Of a stretch of DNA of 64,000 bases, positions 36,086-48,761 are shown piece after piece. How positions within the stretch are numbered: position 1 is the stretch's first letter; the number at the start of each line of letters is the position of its first letter. Source of the DNA: Vigna angularis (lineage: Eukaryota; Streptophyta; Magnoliopsida; Fabales; Fabaceae); assembly GCF_016808095.1 (NCBI RefSeq), contig NC_068971.1, forward strand, positions 25,006,131-25,070,130, written 5' to 3'. Made by a program: the position numbers and the translations under genes. Below the pieces are notes generated by a model, which was given only the letters and a program-made list of their open reading frames with translations, did not search any database and was not told the origin of the DNA.

Positions 36086-39000
36086 ATGGGAAAATTAGCT
36101 CTTGCAGCAATAATGAGCTTATGTGTTATTCCTGCCTCCATAATGGTTAATCGCATAGTTCCTGAGCCATATATGGTAAGAAAAAGTTTATTAAACTGGA
36201 GAGCAGACAGTTGTTGATACTTAGATTGATACTGAAGAAATTTACCTTCATTCAATATGATTGAGATCCATGATTTGCAGGATGAGATATTTCATATACC
36301 ACAGGCAGAGCAGTACTGCAAGGGAAATTTTGGAAGTTGGGACCCTATGATTACCACTCCTCCTGGCCTGTATGTTCTCTATTATCTTTGGTATCTTTGC
36401 CTCTGGCCCCATCTTCAGGAAAAAATTGATCCCAGTAGCTTATACCAACTACTTATATGTTATGCCAAGGGAAGTTATTTCAGCTTGAAAAGTACAATTG
36501 GTTGAAGCACTTTGCCTGATAGGCTTAGGCTCAGCTCTCACCGCTAACAATCTCCTTTAGCTTATCCTTGTTGAAGCATGTGGCATGCCTTCTCCTTCAA
36601 ATGGGGCAGCCTTGCCTCTACCAAACTTTTATTAACAAAAATAAATAAAATTATTTATATGGAATGGAATTGTGTAGAAAAAGCATATTGTAGGATGAAT
36701 AACAGAAAGCATGAAATCATTCATAAATGATTAACTAGGTACCAATACGTGGGGTATGCGAAACTTTCAGTGTAATATTTATGTTGGACAATTTTATTCT
36801 TGCAATGCATCTAATGTATTTGGTGTGCATTTTAAACAGAAGCAGTTATATGAATATGTAATCAAAATGGAAATTTTCCAGACAATGTGAGACGTTTTTA
36901 TTATTCTCCAAGCCTAGCTATAAATATTTTGGTCTGCTTCTGTGCTTTAGTTGGAGTGGTAGGCAGTGACAATTGACAATAATATAGAGAAAGGTTGTTC
37001 TTGGTATTGTTCTTAATGATTATGATTAAGCACGGTTGAAGCATCATCCAAGTATTCAAGTGAATAAAAGGGCCAAATATAGCAATTTATAACAGGTTGC
37101 TTGCATTGCTTAATCTAATTGTAGTATGATTATCAAATGAGAATCATACTCATGGAAGCTAACTTAAAGCTACGCAATAGTTTTTCTGTTAATTGAATGG
37201 GTGAAACCAAATGATTTAAGTATTGAACCTCGGCCACTTTGAATAATTAAAAACTTTGTGTATACTATACTCTTTCTCACTATCTATCTGGTACAAACAG
37301 AAGATAATGTTTGAAGTGTCTTTCAAATCTCTAGATTGAGCAAACATAAACAGTTCTGCATAGATATATTATTGAAAGTATAATGCAGTGTCAAATGTCA
37401 AGTTTGATCTTTGCAATTGAAAAACTTTTGCAGGTACTGTCTTTCACTTGCACATGTTGCTTCTTTGTTTCCAGCCTTGTACTCTGTACAAGCTATTTCC
37501 TCATTTTCTGACATGTGCTCTGTGGCAATCCTTCGATCAGTTAATGGTGTCTTAGCAATTGTCTGCAGTGTAATTTTATACGACATAATTATTCATTTGA
37601 AGCCAACACTTACCAAGAGGAAGGCGATGCTTCAAGCAGTGGTCCTATCCTTGTACCCCCTTCACTGGTTTTTCACTTTTCTCTATTACACAGATGTTGC
37701 TGCTGTTACGACAGTGCTGGCTATGTATCTAGCAAGTTTGAAGAAAAATTACTGGTTTAGTGCATTGGTAAGGCATATTTTGATTTTAATGTTGTAACCA
37801 CATTTAAGTTGATATAATTTTTTGTTTGTGTTTATATTATTTTTATATAAGTTCCTTTATTTTATTAACTTGTGTCTCATCTAAAACAGTTGAACGTATG
37901 TGTACATATTACAGATACAGATGCCTATTTTCTGTTGCTATTGAACATATTTACTGGAAAGACTCGATTTGTTTCTCATTTTGATCCTGTGTACTTTTAA
38001 CTAGGAATATACGCATACACCACGCATACGTGCATATATATATGTATACTTATTGCAGGACTAAGTTCAATATTACTTTATCATTTCTTCATTGTGGTCT
38101 TATTTCAGAAAATAAAAGCAATATTATAAAGTTAATTCATATCACTATTTTTGTATCTATTCCTGATTCAAATGGATCTTTGTTATCCCATATCTCTTGT
38201 ATATTTTTGTTTACTTTGATTTAAAAAGTAGTATCAATTTTTTAGTTTGATATAAAAAACCAGAAGATCTCTAAATTGTTTTGGTTTTCTACTTGTAGTT
38301 TTCTATTTTTTATGTTCTTCCTTACACTGCCCCAACTCTTCCCTCACTCCTATTCGCTAAAAGTTAGTTTTTGAAAATTGTTTTATAAACTAAAAAAAAA
38401 TCAAACACATTCTTCGTCTCTTGGTTTTCAATTTTGGCTGTACGACACAACTTTTAATGAATAGGTCTACGGATAATTCCTATATATAAATACTTTTAGC
38501 AGCATACCTGGATTATATTTGTCATTCTATTTTGTAGAGTGCTGGTAATTCGTTCGAGTTTATTGATACAGATTGGAGCATTGGCAGTTTTTATTCGACA
38601 AACAAATATTATATGGGTGTTTCTTGTTGCATGCACTGGGATCATAAATATTTCTGTGACTCATGGAAAGCAAAATACAAAATCTATCAAGTCAGATGTG
38701 TCTGCCAAGCATGGTTTAGAATATGCCACTGGTACTAATACAGAGGGTTTCAATCTGAGAAAGCGAAAAGTTGTTAAATCTGGGAATACTATTGAACACT
38801 CATCATCACGTGATTCTTCTCCTTCCTCTTACTCAGGTTTGCTTTCACATGTTTAAGAAAACCATGAGTTCTATTTTGAGCCTAAGAAAATAAAATAACT
38901 AAATAACTGTAGATAGAATAAAGTTAATCCCATCCTCTGACTACCTTTTTTGCAGTATATAGGATTGGTTTTTATTGATATTATTTTGCAGGTTTTGCTG

Positions 39001-40687
39001 ATGAATTATGGGCTATCCTTTTAACATTATGGTACCTGAAATGGGAGATTCTAATTTCATTTTGCCCATTTCTCATGGTGGTGGTGGCCTTTATTTTATT
39101 TGTCTATTGGAATGGAAGTATTGTTCTGGGTAACATTCATTTTCTTGTTTTCCCTGGTGATGATCTTTTTGGGTCCCTTAGGGGCCCCAAAAACCCTCTT
39201 TCTCACACATATCCTATACTGACACTGCAGGTGCAAAAGAAGCACACGCAGTTACCCCACATTTTTCTCAGATGCTTTATTTTAGTTTGGTTTCTGTACT
39301 GGCTCAGGCTCCTATGCATATCACTATCACCCAGGCTGTGGACTTGTTTCGTATGTTTCGGAAGAGTAGGGCCCTTCTATTCTTTCAGATGTTCCTGGCC
39401 CTTGTAGTTGGCATGCTCTCAGTACACTTTTTCAGGTTATGTCAGACTCAGATGACTTAGTAAACTATCAAGCAGAATCTGTTTTTTTGATTGTCAACAC
39501 AATTAAATGCATGTTTTGGTGGTGGTGAATTTATAGACTGCCGTTGCAGTTTTTCTTCAATACTGTAAAATTTTAAGTTCTCTTTCCAACTTCTTTTTAC
39601 TTATAGAGAATGCTAATTAGATAGAAATGGAAAGTTTTATAGGAAATTGTTGCATTTATTATTACCAATGCACCCCACCATGATTTGTACTGAAAACCTT
39701 CTGTTCATTAATTCCTTATCCAGTCCTTAATGTGCTCATTCTCAGGACCCTTTGTTTGTTGTCTCTTACTAAAGTTTGTCCAGCAGTTGTATGTGATAAT
39801 TTTTCCACTTGGGTTGCATGAATGTCAACATTTTATCATCAAGCCCAACTCATTCTAAATCTCTACTACAAGAATTTAACTCATCTTTTACCATGACCCT
39901 ATTTAGGTAAATTTTTCAATAAACACTTACCGAAAAAGAAATAAGTCAAAATGATTTAAGCTTCTCTCATTGCTAAAATTAGCGTGAAATAGTCAAAATT
40001 AGTTTTTAGAGTAGTGTAATGAAAAAACTCTTATATATATTATGTACAAATTAATTTTAACTTACCATAAAAGTTTAATTTATTTTCTTTTATGAGGGGT
40101 CATTAGAAATTTATCCAAACAAAACCTTTATCTAAACTCTACTGCATTTTGTATGATATGTGTAATTTCAACTTTTTGGCTCACTTGTGTCTCAACTTTG
40201 CAGTGTAGCTCATCCATACCTTCTTGCTGATAATCGGCATTACCCTTTTTATCTTTGGAGGAAAGTTATAATGGCTCACTGGTCAATTAAATACTTTCTG
40301 GTCCCAGTTTATATATGTTCATGGTTTTCCATCATCCACATGTTGGGTTAGTGTACACAGACATACTATGAAATCTTGTTTTATTGAACTGCTTGTAGGA
40401 TTATAACTACTATCCTTTATCAAACAGGAAAAACTAGAAGTAAAATATGGGTTTTGGCATACTTCTTGGCCACTGCAGCTGTTCTTGTACCAGCTCCACT
40501 GATAGAGTTCAGATACTACACCATACCATTCTATTTCCTGGTGCTTCACTGTGACAATAGTGATGATCAAAGTTGGATTCTCACAGGCATACTGTATATT
40601 GGGGTCGATATCTTTACAATGGCCATGTTTCTGTTTCGGCCTTTCCATTGGGCCCATGAGCCTGGAATTCAAAGGTTTATATGGTGA
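36086..40687 (+). CDS. ALG10: ALG10, Dol-P-Glc:Glc2Man9GlcNAc2-PP-Dol alpha-1,2-glucosyltransferase
   Basis: ER membrane glucosyltransferase that adds the terminal alpha-1,2 glucose from dolichyl-phosphate glucose, completing the lipid-linked oligosaccharide before transfer to protein. Exons: 36086-36175, 36281-36369, 37434-37767, 38572-38836, 38992-39129, 39231-39435, 40204-40346, 40428-40687. All borders are GT-AG and phases agree, giving about 507 residues, the usual plant length. Family signatures include [18 protein letters not shown] and [12 protein letters not shown] (residues about 26-58), [39 protein letters not shown] and ending ...[15 protein letters not shown]. Many hydrophobic helices alternate with a polar loop at about residues 205-260 (KSIKSD...[10 protein letters not shown]), as expected of plant ALG10. 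The ATG at 36086 gives the expected short hydrophobic N-terminus. It appears intact. Confidence 0.94.
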
Positions 40688-41689
40688 TTCAATTCATTGA
40701 AAAAAATATTTGTAACAGCAAAACCAACTTTTTTGGGAGGCTTTTACCACCAGTTTTACAAGAGTGGAATTTTAAATCTCCTTAGTTATCTTTTTGAGGG
40801 ATTTAAATCTCCTTAGTTGATATGATAATCCTTTTAACTACTTGAAGAAAAATTATTTTTTCTTGTTGAATTTTCTGATTATGAGGGTTCCTTTCATTAT
40901 TTTTTGTGTAATTTAAATAGGTGAATTTGAAACTGTTATAAATGATTAATTTGGTCCTGGAATGTTCAAGACACTGTTAATTTAGTTATTGAAAGAAATG
41001 AAAAAATTGATTCCGAACATGTGTTAAAAATTGCAAATTAACTCCTGAACGTCATAGTTTAATAACAGTGACTTCTGATTTAGTATCAAATTGATCTCTA
41101 ATATTACATTTTAGTAACCAAGTGGTTTCAAGAAACGCAACATCAGAACAGAGTTCTGGGGATTTTTATTCATTTAAGAACTAAATTAAATTTTTTTTAG
41201 GTTGAAGTTCATGGTGTCTTACATATTGAGTGATCAGATTAATCATCTACCCTTTATGGTTGATTGTATGCTCAGAAGTATGGATACCCTTAGAGATATG
41301 TTGTATACATACTCGATACAAACCTATTCCTTGTATGATTTTGTTAATCATATTATGAACCTAAAGTACATATTGACTTCATAATTAATCTTTGTCGGAA
41401 TCTGATTCATCAACATTAATGAAGTCTATTATTTCATCCACTTTTTATTCATAAGGTTTTTGAATCTGACATCTTATTCATAAGGTTTGAATCCCATATC
41501 TCTTGATCTTATTTGAGAAATAGAGCAGTTGTTAGTTGTCCCTAAAAATAGCAACGGACATGTGTAGGTTTAATTATCCCATTTTTGAAATAAATTTTTT
41601 TCCCATATTTAATGAATATAAATATATTTTTTCCCATATTTAATGAATATAAATATTTTTTTTCCATATAGCAAGTAACATGTGTAGGT
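40688..41689. other. ALG10 3' flank, no gene
   Basis: The first part is presumably the 3' UTR. The stretch 40930-41160 has phrases such as 'ggtcctggaatg' common in Mutator-type TIRs, but I found no matching second end. A near-perfect short duplication of 'cccatatttaatgaatata' occurs near 41601 and 41632. Confidence 0.4.
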
Positions 41690-43215
41690 TGACACTATGG
41701 ACCAAGCCAACTTGATACGAACTTCGATTCGGGTTGACTCGAATTGACTTTCGGTCTGGGTAGACTTTGCTCACCTTTAGGCTTTATTCACTTGAATAGA
41801 TTTGGGGGAGAGTGATTGAATGGATTTAAAGGTAAATATTTTTTGTTTATTTGAGTGGATTTGGAGGTAGGTGAAAGTAAATTTGGAAGTAAAGTTTGTG
41901 AAAATTAGTGTAAGATTAGATTGATGTGACAGATTAAAAAAATTTATTTCCAAATCTACTCACCCTTACCTCCAAATCCACTCAAATAAACAACAAAAAA
42001 TTTACCTTTAAATTCTCTCAAATCCATTCACTCTCCCCAAATCCATTCAGGTGAACAAAATGTTAGTTTGACTCGACTTGATTCGACCTTCGATCCGAGC
42101 AAATTCAATTGAACGTTCAACTAGGCCGATTTAACACAACATTCTGGTTGGACCGACTAAGCTTGACCTTCGCCCTAGATCAACCTTAAACTCAGGCAAC
42201 TCGTCTTGGCATTTGACTAGAGTTGACTTGTCTCGACCTTTGACCCTAATTAGCCTATCCGGACCTATGTTGACCCGTCTCAACCTTTGGCTCAGGTTAA
42301 CTAGTCTTGATCTTTGGCTTAGGCTAAATTATTTCTACCCTCGATTCGAGCAGGCCTATATCGAACTTCGACCAGTGATGGCCCTTATCAACCATCAGCT
42401 CGGGCTATAATATGTATACCTTCAGTCTCAATTGACCCGTGTCGACTTTCTACCAAGTAAGATTGGGCCAGCTCGTGCCGCCTTTCAACTTGGGTCAACT
42501 TGTCTTAACTTTCGGCTTGAGTCTACCCATGTCAACCTTTTGCCTTGGTTAGCTCATCTGAATCTTCAGCTTGGGCCGACTTGTCTAGGCATTTGTCATA
42601 GGTGGGTCGTCTCGACCTTTGCCCCGAGTTGACTTGTATGAACCTTTGGCCCGAGTTGACCGGTATGGACCTTTGGCCCATTTGAACCTTTAACCATGGT
42701 TGACCCATCTCAACATTCAGCCTGGTCCAATCTATCTTGACCTTATAACCAGACTGGTCTGTCTCGACCTTCGACATAGGTCAATCCTCTCGACCTTTGC
42801 ATTGAGTCAATCTAGCTCGACTTTTGGCCCGAGTCGATCTATCTAAAACTTTTTCCATGGTCGACCTGTCTCAACCATTAGCCTAGGCCAACCAATCTCA
42901 AAATACAACCATGGTCGGCTTATCTCACCTAATTGTTATGGTCCGCCTATCTTGTCATTTACTCCTTGCCTTGTCCACCCTATCCTAACCTTCTACCCCA
43001 ACCCGTGTCGGCCATTTGCCTAGGTCAGACTATCTTAACCTTCGGCCTAAGTCAACATATGTCATCCATTGGCCTGTATCAACCTTCGGCCTAGGCTGAC
43101 CCTTATTAACCTTCAGTTTGGAGTGACTTGTATTGACCTTCGACCCGAACCAACCCATGTATGCCCTCAACCCAAGCTAGCTCGTGTTAGGGCTTAGGTT
43201 AACTGAGGCAAGCTT
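41690..43215. repeat. Degenerate 27-bp minisatellite
   Basis: Around 40 units of about 27 bp, consensus close to TTGACCTGTCTCGACC followed by TTTGGCCCGAG. Units differ at many bases, but the spacing of the GACCTTTGGC core stays near 26-28. Because 27 is nine codons, frames stay open for short runs and give spurious ORFs (42213-42410, 42432-42632 and the minus one at 42532-42777). It is split by a MITE at 41783-42060. Confidence 0.85.
41783..42060. mobile_element. Foldback MITE inside the minisatellite
   Basis: About 278 bp and almost wholly self-complementary. The left arm reads 'attcacttgaatagatttg', then 'aaaggtaaat' and 'gagtggatttggaggta'; the right arm is its complement ('tacctccaaatccactc', 'atttaccttt', 'caaatccattcaggtgaac'). 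The loop is about 50-60 bases near 41890-41945. No ORF. A target duplication could not be fixed, although TTAG occurs at both flanks. Confidence 0.75.
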
Positions 43216-43629
43216 GTTGATAAAGTTCACTTTTATGTTTTATCTGTGTTACGTTTTATGAATAAATCAACTCCTTTATAACTTTTATCTTCTTTAATTC
43301 TCAAGTTTATCTTGTGTTGGTGTTTTCTTATGTTTTAGTTATTTTTAGCTTATTTTACATGTAGTTTTCTTTTGATTGTATGAAATAAGTGAATAGGAAG
43401 CAATTCTGATGCAGGAAAACAAACTCGAACTCAAGAAATCAAGATTGAACAACAAAAAATGAATTAAGAGGAAAAATACCCATGAAAGGTGCCACAAGAA
43501 TCGCACCTTGCACTCTAAAGTCAAAGAAAAGAACTCAGTTGAAGATCGTCTCTTATTGGAAGACACAAAAGCTTGTTAGGCGTGAAGCCACTAGAAGAAA
43601 AAGCGTTGAGCGATGGTTTAATGTCATCG

Positions 43630-44270
43630 GGCGATGGCTACCAACATCGAGTGGTGGTCATGGTCCAAGCACTTTCAAAAAGAAGATATAGTCACCTATA
43701 CAAGGCAAAGTAAAACTCTTTCTCATAGGCCATCATGGAGGTTGAAAAGTAGTGTAGGTTTATTTAGGCCATGTATTTCGGCCAAGTAGTGTAGGTTTTG
43801 TTTAAGACTTGTATTAAGGCCTAATTACTGTAGGGTTTCCTTAGTTGGATATCCAATCTATGTGGAAAGTATGTGTCATGTATCATGTTTCTATTAGAGA
43901 AAATTTTGATTTAGAAGTGGCCACATGATATTCTAGGAATGGAAAAGATTTCTAAAAGTTAATGGCCACATACCCTTCCCTCATTGGAGAGGATTTGTAG
44001 ACATTTGTCCACTCCTTAGAGGACCTCATTTTTAGCCAATGTTAGCTTGGATGGGAAGACATGCAAAGTTTTAGTTTTTGTAGGGTTTTTAGGAGACACC
44101 CTTAGCTTATAGATAGATGTGTGTCCTCCTTTGTATTCATCTTTGATGTTGAGTAATGTTATGCTTCCCATTTTTTGCTATACTACTCGTCTTGAGATCA
44201 AGACTAGAGCAATCCAAGTGATCCCTCTAATCACCTTCCTTTTAGAGTTGGCCTAACATCCTTTTGAGTA
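43630..44270. repeat. LTR-like dispersed repeat, family D copy 1
   Basis: Collinear with 51857-52443: both have 'gccatcatggag', 'agtagtgtagg', 'ttgtattaaggyct', 'gtggaaagtatgtg', 'gagaggatttgtgga', 'agacaccctta', and 'gatcaagactaga'. It is moderately diverged. No coding sequence. It is probably an old solo or partial LTR. Confidence 0.65.
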
Positions 44271-44716
44271 AAAAAATGTGCTATTAAGTTTTAATGTAAA
44301 AACAAAATCTTTTACTTTTTATTTTTTAAGTTCAAACGCAATTTTTTTTTTGTTATATCACTCAACATTTTTATCATATCAACGTTAAACATTTAACACA
44401 TCTCAATCGAAATGTTAAAATGTGTTTAGTTTCACCAAATTCAAATTTGAAAGGGAAAATGTGCATAAGTGTGAACCTTTACTGGTAAAATATGGAATTA
44501 AACCTATTTCTTATTTCAGTAAATAAGACTTAATAATACTTGAAATAAAATCAAGCTGATTTAAATAGTGTTTAAGAAATTTGGTTTAATGTGAGAACTT
44601 TATAATAAAATACAAGTTTCTAATATTGTGTTTAATTTAAAATACTATGACATTTATTCCATATATTTAGCATAATATTTGATTAAATCATGTCATTCAT
44701 CTTCACTTTTATAGAT
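44271..44716. other. AT-rich spacer
   Basis: AT-rich sequence between family D copy 1 and the long-TIR element. No gene, terminal motif or tandem repeat was seen. Confidence 0.4.
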
Positions 44717-45662
44717 AAATCTTAAATAGGTTTTTTTATTGTATGTCTGAATTTGTTTTTTTTTGGAAAATTTGATGCAATCACTGTGTGTTAATATTGT
44801 ACTAAAAAGGTTAAACATGTGCCACATGTAAGTTTTTGCTTTATTTAATTTTTTAATTTTTTTGAAAGAAAAGTCATTTGTAAAGCTAATATTTTGTTAA
44901 GTGAAATGATAATGTGATGCGACTAATAATGTCACGTGTCACTGTTACCCCAATTGTCATTTGTTTAGTGTCGGGTTCTTATATTTTTATTTTGTCTCAA
45001 TTTATTTTAAAATTTAATAATTTTGTCTCTCTCAAATTGAATCCAAATTTAATTATTATATAAATATTTTTATTAAAATTAATATTTTTAACAAAATTAA
45101 ATTTATTTAAATTTATATTTTATATTGAATTTTATTCAAAATTATTTTCAAATTTTAAATTTATTTGTTTTAAATTATTTTAAAAGCTTACATTTGAATT
45201 TGTAAAATTTTTATTTTTAAACCAACTCAGATGAATTTTACACATTGTAAAAAACATACAATTATTTAAAAATATTAATTTTTAAAAAAATATTTGTATA
45301 AGATTTATACAAAAATTAAATTTTGTTTCAATTTGAAGCAAAATTGCTTTATTTAAAAATACTAATTTGAGACCAAGGCAATGACACCTCGTGTAACAAT
45401 GACACATGGCATTGTCACAACACACTATTTGCCATGTTACATCACATTAGTTTATCATATGACACATTTTTTTATTTCTTAAAAATATTAAAAAAACGAA
45501 ATATAATTGAAAAGTTTTTTTTGAAAAAAAATCACAAAGTGACACGTGACACTTCTTTAAATGTGTCAGTATAGTATTAACAGAAAGGACCTGATTACAT
45601 CAAAATTTTCAAAATAAAGACTAAATTGAGACACGCAAAAAAAGAAGATTGATTTAAGATTT
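44717..45662. mobile_element. Long-TIR non-autonomous element, Mutator-like
   Basis: About 946 bp. Roughly 200 bases at each end are inverted copies: the left begins AAATCTTAAAT and includes 'gaaaatttgatgcaatca' and 'gtcacgtgtcactgttac'; the right, read in reverse, begins AAATCTTAAAT and has 'gaaaattttgatgtaatca' and 'gtcacgtgtcac'. The middle is AT-rich with no ORF. The TIR length fits a MULE, but no target duplication was confirmed, so limits are approximate. Confidence 0.6.
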
Positions 45663-45804
45663 CCCTATATGGAGAAGAATGAGATGATTTAACCTAATAT
45701 CTTTAAATTTCTTATTCTATATTTTCCTTCACTAACCTCTTGCTCGTGTTACATTCATTATCGTCATCCTCCTCGTTTCTTATAGCTCTACACTATTAAT
45801 ACAA

Positions 45805-46177
45805 AATCATCTAGAGAATAGACAACCTAAAGAAACTCAAGTTTTGAAGTTTAACAAAAAGCATTAAACGAGATATTATTGTATAGGAAAAGTTGTTTAA
45901 AATAATAGTAAGGAACATTTTATAACATGTTGAAGTAATGCTTTCCAGACCAAACTGTTTAAACAAATTAGAAAATCATATACATTGTTTAGAAGAAAGT
46001 ATCTCTCATTGAAATCTCTTAATAGACTATATGAGCAAAATAAGCTAGCTTCTTAAGAAAACAAAAATCTATCTCTTATATGACATTAAGGTTAAAAACA
46101 TATTTATTCAATATAATGTTATATCAAACAAAGCTTTCTATATAAAACATTTTCTGATGAATGACCATTGAAACACT
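45805..46177. repeat. Dispersed repeat segment, paired with 21985-22325
   Basis: Diverged relative of the segment after the large octanucleotide array. It is interrupted at 46178 by the TRIM element and continues in similar style after it. Likely part of an old copia-like LTR. Confidence 0.5.
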
Positions 46178-46784
46178 TGTTGGGTCTATCAAGGAGGTGG
46201 TTCATCGGGGAGACACAATACCAAATGAGCTATAAGCCCAACCACATAAGGGATCGACACCACTCTTTACCCAAAATCTTAAGGCAATTCGTTAATGGGT
46301 CTTTCACCTTTATAAGGTGCTCTACTTTCTCATTTCTATCCAATGTGGGACTTGGACTCACACTTAGATTCCCAACAATCTCCCCCTCAAGGGTGAGTCC
46401 CTTCCACATTGGTATACTCCCTCTCCAGCGGAAGCATTTCCAACCACGAGTACCCCTTCATACCGTCGTTCATCTTAACGGGAAACGCTTACTTGGAACC
46501 CTCCACCTGGAAGACTTTCGATATAGGAACCATTGTACTCGTCTAAGCCGGTCACCAAAATAAATCATCGGCTCTAATACCACTGTTGGGTCTATCGAGG
46601 AGGAGGTTCTCTGTGGGTTACACAAACACCAATAACATCTGAGTCAACTATATAAGGGATCAACACCACTCTTTTACCTAAAACCTTAAAACAATTGGTT
46701 AATGGGTCTTTCACATTTATAAGGTGCTCTACTTTCTCATTTCTATCCATTGTGGGACTTAGACTCACACTTGGATTCCCAACA
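46178..46784 (-). mobile_element. TRIM (terminal-repeat retrotransposon in miniature)
   Basis: 607 bp with two short LTRs (46178-46377, 200 bp, and 46584-46784, 201 bp), each with TGTTGGGTC at one end and TCCCAACA at the other. The insertion is flanked by the exact 5-bp repeat ACACT (46173-46177 and 46785-46789). On the minus strand, TGGTATTAGAGCC (about 46570-46582) beside the right LTR resembles the initiator tRNA-Met primer site, and CCTTGAGGGGGAGAT beside the left LTR is a polypurine tract, so it reads right to left. The 206-bp interior has no gene; the ORF at 46168-46563 is fortuitous. Movement would need proteins from another element. Confidence 0.9.
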
Positions 46785-46789
46785 ACACT

Positions 46790-48560
46790 TTAGTCTTTGA
46801 AAGAACTTCATGATAATATCATTTATTGAATATATATGTGATTTGTCTTACCAAATGATGCATTTATCAATGAAATGACAAATGATAAAATGTCTTGAAC
46901 ATGCTACACTACTTAACGCTTATCAATGTTCAAAATCATTTAATGTTTGTACGAAAAAGTATTTTGATCTTTGTATACTTTGCTTCTTAATATCTGTGTA
47001 GATCAATAAGTAGAAAGATATTATCAGAATCACGACACCCAATAAAATGATGTTGTGAGAGAAGACGAATATTCTTGAATTTTTCCTTGAAGTCATTTGC
47101 TTTGTCACATCGTAGAAACTCAAGTTTTTCTTAAGGCTATAAGAAAAAGCTCTGAACCCTACAAAGTAAAGTTAGACTTCACATCGAAGGGCTACCAATT
47201 CTTCAGAAGTCAACTTCTTGGTCTAACGATCATCTTTTAAGAGAAAATTTATATAAAAGAAAGCTTGAAGAACAGATGTTGTTGATGAAAAGCGCAAGAA
47301 AGATAACACAAAAAAATAACGTGGAAAGATAGAAAAGCTTAAAGTGTTCTTATATCGTTTGATGCTCAATATCTTTTGAGAGAAAAATCTTTATAAAGAG
47401 AGAAATACTTTTAAGTGTTACAGATTGTATTGTATTTGAACATACATCCTCTCGTTGAGAGTTAATCGTCTATACCTTGAAGAAAATACATTAGTGGATT
47501 TGTTATATGTTGTAAAGAGAACTCAAACACTAGGTTGTTCAGCTCAAGTTGAGTTGAACGTTTAGACAGTTGTCTAGGGTTAGATCCTAGAGAGGCTAAA
47601 CTCATTATAGTCGTGTTGATTAGGGAGTGCTAATACTCGTTGTAACTAGAAGTGGTGAGAATACTCGGTGAGATCCTAGAGAGGAAAAACTCATGTAATC
47701 TTAGAAAAGATTAGTAGAACCATTTAAGAGTTCTTAAGGAGAACTAGACATACATCAGGCTGAGTGAACCAATATAAAAATTTGTGATTTATTGTCTTTC
47801 CATTCAAACAAGTTTCATTTACTCATGTCATAAAAACTAGTGTCTAAATATCTTACAATCTTTATATATTCTCATCACAAATTGATTTGATGCTACTTTG
47901 CGAAAGGTTTTAAAATTTGTATCTTAGTGTGTTACTTTCTTCAAAGCTTTTGCAAAGTCTTGTAAAACATCACAGTTTGAAAGCATTCCTACTTGATCTT
48001 CCTTTAAATACTCATCAGACACCATTTGCGAAAAGTTTTGAAAACATTGTTCACCCCTCTCTCTAGTGTTTTCCTATGATTTCATGCACTTTAGTTCTCT
48101 CTTTGTCGTCGTGCTCTAATGGCTCTCGTGGTGTGGTGCTCTCTTTGCAATCTCGCCTCACTCTCGTTGCCTTCTCGTGTTACTCTTGTAGAGTGGTGCT
48201 TTAATCCTCTGTTTCTTCTCTCATTTAGAATTTTGGGAAAAGAAGGTCAACCTTTAACCTAATTTATGTTTTACATTTTATTGCAAAAAATCCAAATCCT
48301 CTTTTCAACCTTCCGACGGAAGAGGAAATGACTTATTGTTTTTGTGCTAGATTCGCACATGCCACACAAAACACATATACATATAAAAAAATGTTTTCGA
48401 CAATGTTTCTTTTTCATAGCCACACCAAATACATTTTGCAGTAACAATGATACAAGTAAAAAAAACACGGTTCTTTATTGTAAGAGAATTTAGATGAGGT
48501 AGCAGTTGAACCAACTAAGGATGACGGTGATGCAGTGGTTTAATTTATAGGTCGATCTAG
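46790..48560. repeat. Probable decayed LTR-retrotransposon sequence
   Basis: Repeat-like text such as 'agatcctagagagg' (twice, near 47583 and 47672), 'gaaccaatataaaaa' and clusters of 'ctctcgtggtg' near 48100. It resembles plant copia LTR/UTR sequence, but no pair of ends and no coding domain was found. Confidence 0.35.
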
Positions 48561-48589
48561 TTGCATATAAGCCTTTTTGAATCATGTTG

Positions 48590-48761
48590 TTGTTCTCTTT
48601 GCTTCAATGCAGTATCTATGAGTTATATAGAACTTTTGTACATTATAGTTATGTTTCAGATAACTATAATAGTATTATCTAGTTATGAAGTATTTGTTCT
48701 TAAATATCAATTAGTTGATGTTTATTTTAGTAGTATTATTCTATTAAAATGAGATGTTATA
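48590..48761 (+). repeat. Terminal fragment of the A/B/C LTR-like family
   Basis: Ends in ATTAAAATGAGATGTTATA, matching the end of copy B (32338-32356). The preceding sequence is only loosely similar, so only the terminal part is supported. Confidence 0.5.

Noticed and set aside
40930..41160. Mutator-like TIR by wording
   Set aside because: No inverted partner or target duplication found.
42213..42777. ORFs with 9-residue repeats on both strands
   Set aside because: They are produced by the 27-bp minisatellite and end at random stops.
46168..46563. 131-residue ORF
   Set aside because: It spans one LTR and the interior of the TRIM and has no known domain. The LTR, primer-site and target-duplication evidence explains the region.
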